Shown one piece after another: positions 13,404-16,147 of a stretch of 16,147 bases of DNA. The number at the start of each line of letters is the position of its first letter. Position 1 is the stretch's first letter. Below the pieces are notes generated by a model. That model was not told the origin of the DNA, did not search any database, and was given only the letters and a program-made list of their open reading frames with translations. The translations under genes and the position numbers were made by a program. The stretch is from Bacteroidales bacterium (GTDB lineage: Bacteria > Bacteroidota > Bacteroidia > Bacteroidales > JAAUTT01), in the NCBI GenBank assembly GCA_025350365.1, contig JANXXY010000002.1, positions 1 to 16,147 on the forward strand. The letters run 5' to 3'.

Positions 13404-15272
13404 CTACTTTTTCTTGGGAACATTCATTCCGCGTTCTTTCGCCATCTTTTCTAATCGCTCCTGAAAGCCTGATTTTTTCTTTGCTGGTTTTGCTTTATTT
13501 GCCTGAATTTGCTTGAGAAGTTTTTCCTCGTTAATCATAAGTTTGAATACTTCGTTTTGTCCGATAGTGATCATATTGGCAAGGAAATAATAATAAGTAA
13601 GACCGGCGGAGAAACTGTTAAGCATAAACATAAACATCACGGGCATAATATACATCATGGTTTTCATTCCCGGAATCTGGTTGTCCGTCATAGTAGTCTG
13701 GCTCATTTTCATACTAATGATGGTAGTAACAGTCATCAATATAGTGAATAAGCTGATGTGATTCCCATAATAAGGTATGGTAAACGGCAACGACATAATG
13801 GAATCGTATGTCGAAAGGTCAGTAGCCCAAAGAAATGATTGGTGACGAAGCTCTATAGAGGCCGGGAAGAATCGGAACATCGCAATCAATATAGGAAATT
13901 GAAGCAACATAGGCAGGCAACCTCCCAACGGATTAACGCCGGCTTTCTTGTATAGCCCCATCGTTGCCTGCTGACGCTCCATTGCCTTTTCCTTTGGTAT
14001 CTTTTTATTAATTTCATCAATTTGAGGCTTAAGAACACGCATCTTTGCCTGACTCTGATAGGATTTAAATGTTAATGGAAACAATCCAATTTTAATAATT
14101 AAGGTAAGTAACAGGATGATAAGTCCGAAGCTCGAAATAAAGTTACTCAGAAAATTAAAAATTGGAATAATTATCCACTGGTTCACAACGCGAATCACAT
14201 TTTTGCCGAGGACTACCAGTTTTTCCAGATCAATATTGTATTTCTTTAAAGTCAAAAAGTGGTTAGGTCCAAAATAAAAGCTCATTGGAACCGAATAAGA
14301 AGGCTTATTTTGATAATTTAAAGCAATGGTAGCTGTATATTTCTTAAGATGTTTAGTCTTATCAACCATTGAAATTGAATTCAGGCTGGCATTGTTAAAG
14401 CTTTCACCGGCAACAATTACCGAAGAAAAGAATTGTTGTTTAAATGCGATCCATTTTAACTTGGTAGTTACCTCTTTTGTTTCAGGCTTGCTCGAAGTTG
14501 CACTCATTGCCTCATCATCGTCCTGAAAATGTTTATAATGAATATTGGTTAACCCGTCTTCATTTTTTTCGCCTCTCTCCTGTCTGGGAATATACAAGGA
14601 CCAATTCAGGTCTATCGTATTGGAATTATTAGCAATAATTTTATCCATGTTCACAAAATTCACATTGAACCGGATCATATAATCATTGGGTTTGATGGAA
14701 TAAACGTACTCTATATACGAATTTTCGCCGGCATAAAGCCGCAAAGCCACAGAGTCGGACTTATCCTTAACAAATATTTCTTTAATACTGCTTACCGGCT
14801 TAAAAAATAAATTGTTGGTTGAAATAGATTTGTTTTGTGAGAAAAAATTCAAACCCATCTCGGTTGAGTCACCATCGAATAATACCAGCGCAGTTGAATC
14901 AAATCTTGTAAATTTCTTTAACTGAACAGAATAAGGTCTACCACCTTTTGTGCTAACTTTAACCTTCAATAAATTGTTTTCGAGAATAATAAATTGATTG
15001 GAATCTTTTGTCGATCCTGCAAAGACCCCAAATTGGCTCTCCAATGCCTTATTTTTAGTTGAATCGGGTAAGTGTGCTTCTCTTTTGTCGGCAGAATCTT
15101 TTAAAGCGTTTAATTCATGTTGTTTAGCAGCATCAATCTGTTGTGCCATCATCATTGAATCTTGCGTCCTTTTCCTTGCCTGTATCTGCTCTTTGGAGGG
15201 CTGAGACATTATGCCGTATATCAAAATGATTACAACAATTAATACCACTCCAATAATTGAATTCCTATCCAT
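13404..15272 (-). CDS. yidC: membrane protein insertase YidC
   Basis: YidC inserts and folds inner-membrane proteins, alone or with SecYEG. The 622-residue protein has the Gram-negative layout: N-terminal anchor (5-22), a large periplasmic P1 domain (about 90-340) and the conserved five-helix core (about 366-580). The core shows GLIILLLTLIIKIGLFPLTFKSYQSQAKMRVLKPQ, NPLGGCLPMLLQFPI (447-461), LRHQSFLWATDLS (475-487) and PVMFMFMLNSFSAGLTYYY (544-562). By my alignment the hydrophilic-groove Arg of E. coli (R366) is Lys394 here. The tail is very basic (KPAKKK...VPKKK), fit for ribosome contact. It follows pyrG by 106 bases on the same strand and may share its transcript. Confidence 0.97.
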   Translation of the reverse strand: MDRNSIIGVVLIVVIILIYGIMSQPSKEQIQARKRTQDSMMMAQQIDAAKQHELNALKDSADKREAHLPDSTKNKALESQFGVFAGSTKDSNQFIILENNLLKVKVSTKGGRPYSVQLKKFTRFDSTALVLFDGDSTEMGLNFFSQNKSISTNNLFFKPVSSIKEIFVKDKSDSVALRLYAGENSYIEYVYSIKPNDYMIRFNVNFVNMDKIIANNSNTIDLNWSLYIPRQERGEKNEDGLTNIHYKHFQDDDEAMSATSSKPETKEVTTKLKWIAFKQQFFSSVIVAGESFNNASLNSISMVDKTKHLKKYTATIALNYQNKPSYSVPMSFYFGPNHFLTLKKYNIDLEKLVVLGKNVIRVVNQWIIIPIFNFLSNFISSFGLIILLLTLIIKIGLFPLTFKSYQSQAKMRVLKPQIDEINKKIPKEKAMERQQATMGLYKKAGVNPLGGCLPMLLQFPILIAMFRFFPASIELRHQSFLWATDLSTYDSIMSLPFTIPYYGNHISLFTILMTVTTIISMKMSQTTMTDNQIPGMKTMMYIMPVMFMFMLNSFSAGLTYYYFLANMITIGQNEVFKLMINEEKLLKQIQANKAKPAKKKSGFQERLEKMAKERGMNVPKKK

Positions 15273-15378
15273 AATTATTTATATATCTTATTGATTAAAT
15301 GTTTATAATAAAGCAGACCGCACCATTTTTTTACAGCCACAAAGCTATAAAAAGGATTGAATATTCGGAAGGGATTTT

Positions 15379-16147
15379 CTATGCTGTCTTATTATTTAAT
15401 GCTGCATTCACAAATGCAACAAACAAAGGGTGCGGATTCACTACCGTGCTGCTATACTCTGGATGGAATTGAACACCGATAAACCAGGGATGTGACGGTA
15501 TTTCAATAATTTCAACAAGGTTTGTATCAGGGTTTACACCAGCTGAAATCATTCCTGCTTTATCAAATTCACATAAATAATCGTTGTTAAATTCATATCT
15601 GTGACGATGACGCTCCGAAATATTTTCTAACCCATAAGCAGCATACGTTTTAGTATTTTCTTTTATCGTACATGGATAAGCGCCCAAACGCATAGTTCCA
15701 CCTTTTTCAGTAACACCTTTTTGTTGTTCCATAAGATCAATAACCGGATATGGTGAGGCATGGCTCATTTCGGTAGAATGTGCGTTGGCATAACCAAGAA
15801 CATTTCTAGCAAATTCAATCACAGCTACTTGCATTCCCAAGCAAATACCAAAATAAGGTACTTTATGTTCGCGGGCATATTTAGCCGACAATATTTTACC
15901 ATCTATGCCGCGTTCGCCAAAACCAGGCGCAACAACGATACCATTAAAATCTTTTAACATCTCCTCTACCGTGTTTTCATTAATGGTTTCGGAATGGATA
16001 CTAATCAGATTTACTTTGCACTCATTTTTTGAACCGGCATGAATAAACGATTCAACAATAGACTTATAAGCATCAGGTAATTCCACATACTTTCCTACCA
16101 AAGCTATTTTAACTTCCGTTTTGGGATTTTTAAGTTTTTTTAGGAAT
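15379..16147 (-). CDS. pyrG: CTP synthase, C-terminal half (runs off window edge)
   Basis: CTP synthase aminates UTP to CTP with glutamine-derived ammonia. The window holds the last 255 residues of about 540; the frame stays open to base 16147, upstream of the TTG at 16101. The start of the glutaminase domain is seen as VKIALVGKYVELPDAY. The oxyanion-loop region is APGFGERGIDGK, the nucleophile elbow PYFGICLGMQVAVIEFAR has the catalytic Cys (codon 15841-15843), and VQFHPEYSS supplies the His and Glu of the triad. RHRHRYEFN, conserved near the UTP/glutamine site, is also present. The N-terminal amidoligase domain lies outside. yidC is the next gene downstream. Confidence 0.97.
   Translation of the reverse strand, partial: FLKKLKNPKTEVKIALVGKYVELPDAYKSIVESFIHAGSKNECKVNLISIHSETINENTVEEMLKDFNGIVVAPGFGERGIDGKILSAKYAREHKVPYFGICLGMQVAVIEFARNVLGYANAHSTEMSHASPYPVIDLMEQQKGVTEKGGTMRLGAYPCTIKENTKTYAAYGLENISERHRHRYEFNNDYLCEFDKAGMISAGVNPDTNLVEIIEIPSHPWFIGVQFHPEYSSTVVNPHPLFVAFVNAALNNKTA

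Overview
The window looks like a chromosomal stretch of a low-GC member of the Bacteroidota, probably Bacteroidales. Three things suggest this. Intergenic regions carry near-perfect copies of the phylum's promoter -7 box (TAnnTTTG). Ribosome binding sites are weak or absent. The gene set is typical of the phylum: lipoprotein FKBP prolyl isomerases beside an NrnA-type DHH phosphoesterase, recF beside a short DUF721 protein, a membrane-anchored TPR protein before ribH, and pyrG upstream of yidC. This placement rests on gene content and motifs, not on a database search.

Layout, left to right. A 5'-truncated window edge holds the N-terminal 377 residues of an AMP-forming acyl-CoA ligase (minus strand). 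It diverges from a complete ABC exporter (plus). The exporter converges on a TauE/SafE-type membrane permease (minus), which diverges from a short RsmI-like tetrapyrrole-methylase-family protein (plus). Next comes a five-gene minus-strand operon of about 4.1 kb, read nrnA > FKBP lipoprotein > pRiA4b ORF-3-like protein > FKBP lipoprotein > FKBP lipoprotein. It has a recognisable promoter at 8997-9025 and a terminator hairpin inside the 3' end of the RsmI-like gene. ndk diverges from that promoter and converges on a recF > DUF721 (DciA-like) pair. A repeat-rich intergenic region then separates recF from a TPR membrane protein, which ends in a clear intrinsic terminator. ribH and a class I SAM methyltransferase follow on the plus strand and converge on yidC, with the C-terminal half of pyrG (CTP synthase) upstream of it at the right edge.

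Most genes are core: replication and repair (recF, DUF721), nucleotide metabolism (ndk, pyrG, nrnA), riboflavin synthesis (ribH) and membrane biogenesis (yidC). The accessory-looking parts are the FKBP cluster with its embedded pRiA4b-type gene, the methyltransferase after ribH, and short intergenic tandem repeats that share the 9-mer CTTCTATAA. I see no tRNA, rRNA, CRISPR array, transposase or phage gene. No gene-free stretch exceeds 300 bases; the longest (10972-11216) holds promoters and repeats. I found no clearly new multi-gene system. The most unusual items are the three-FKBP operon and the repeat/hairpin arrays.
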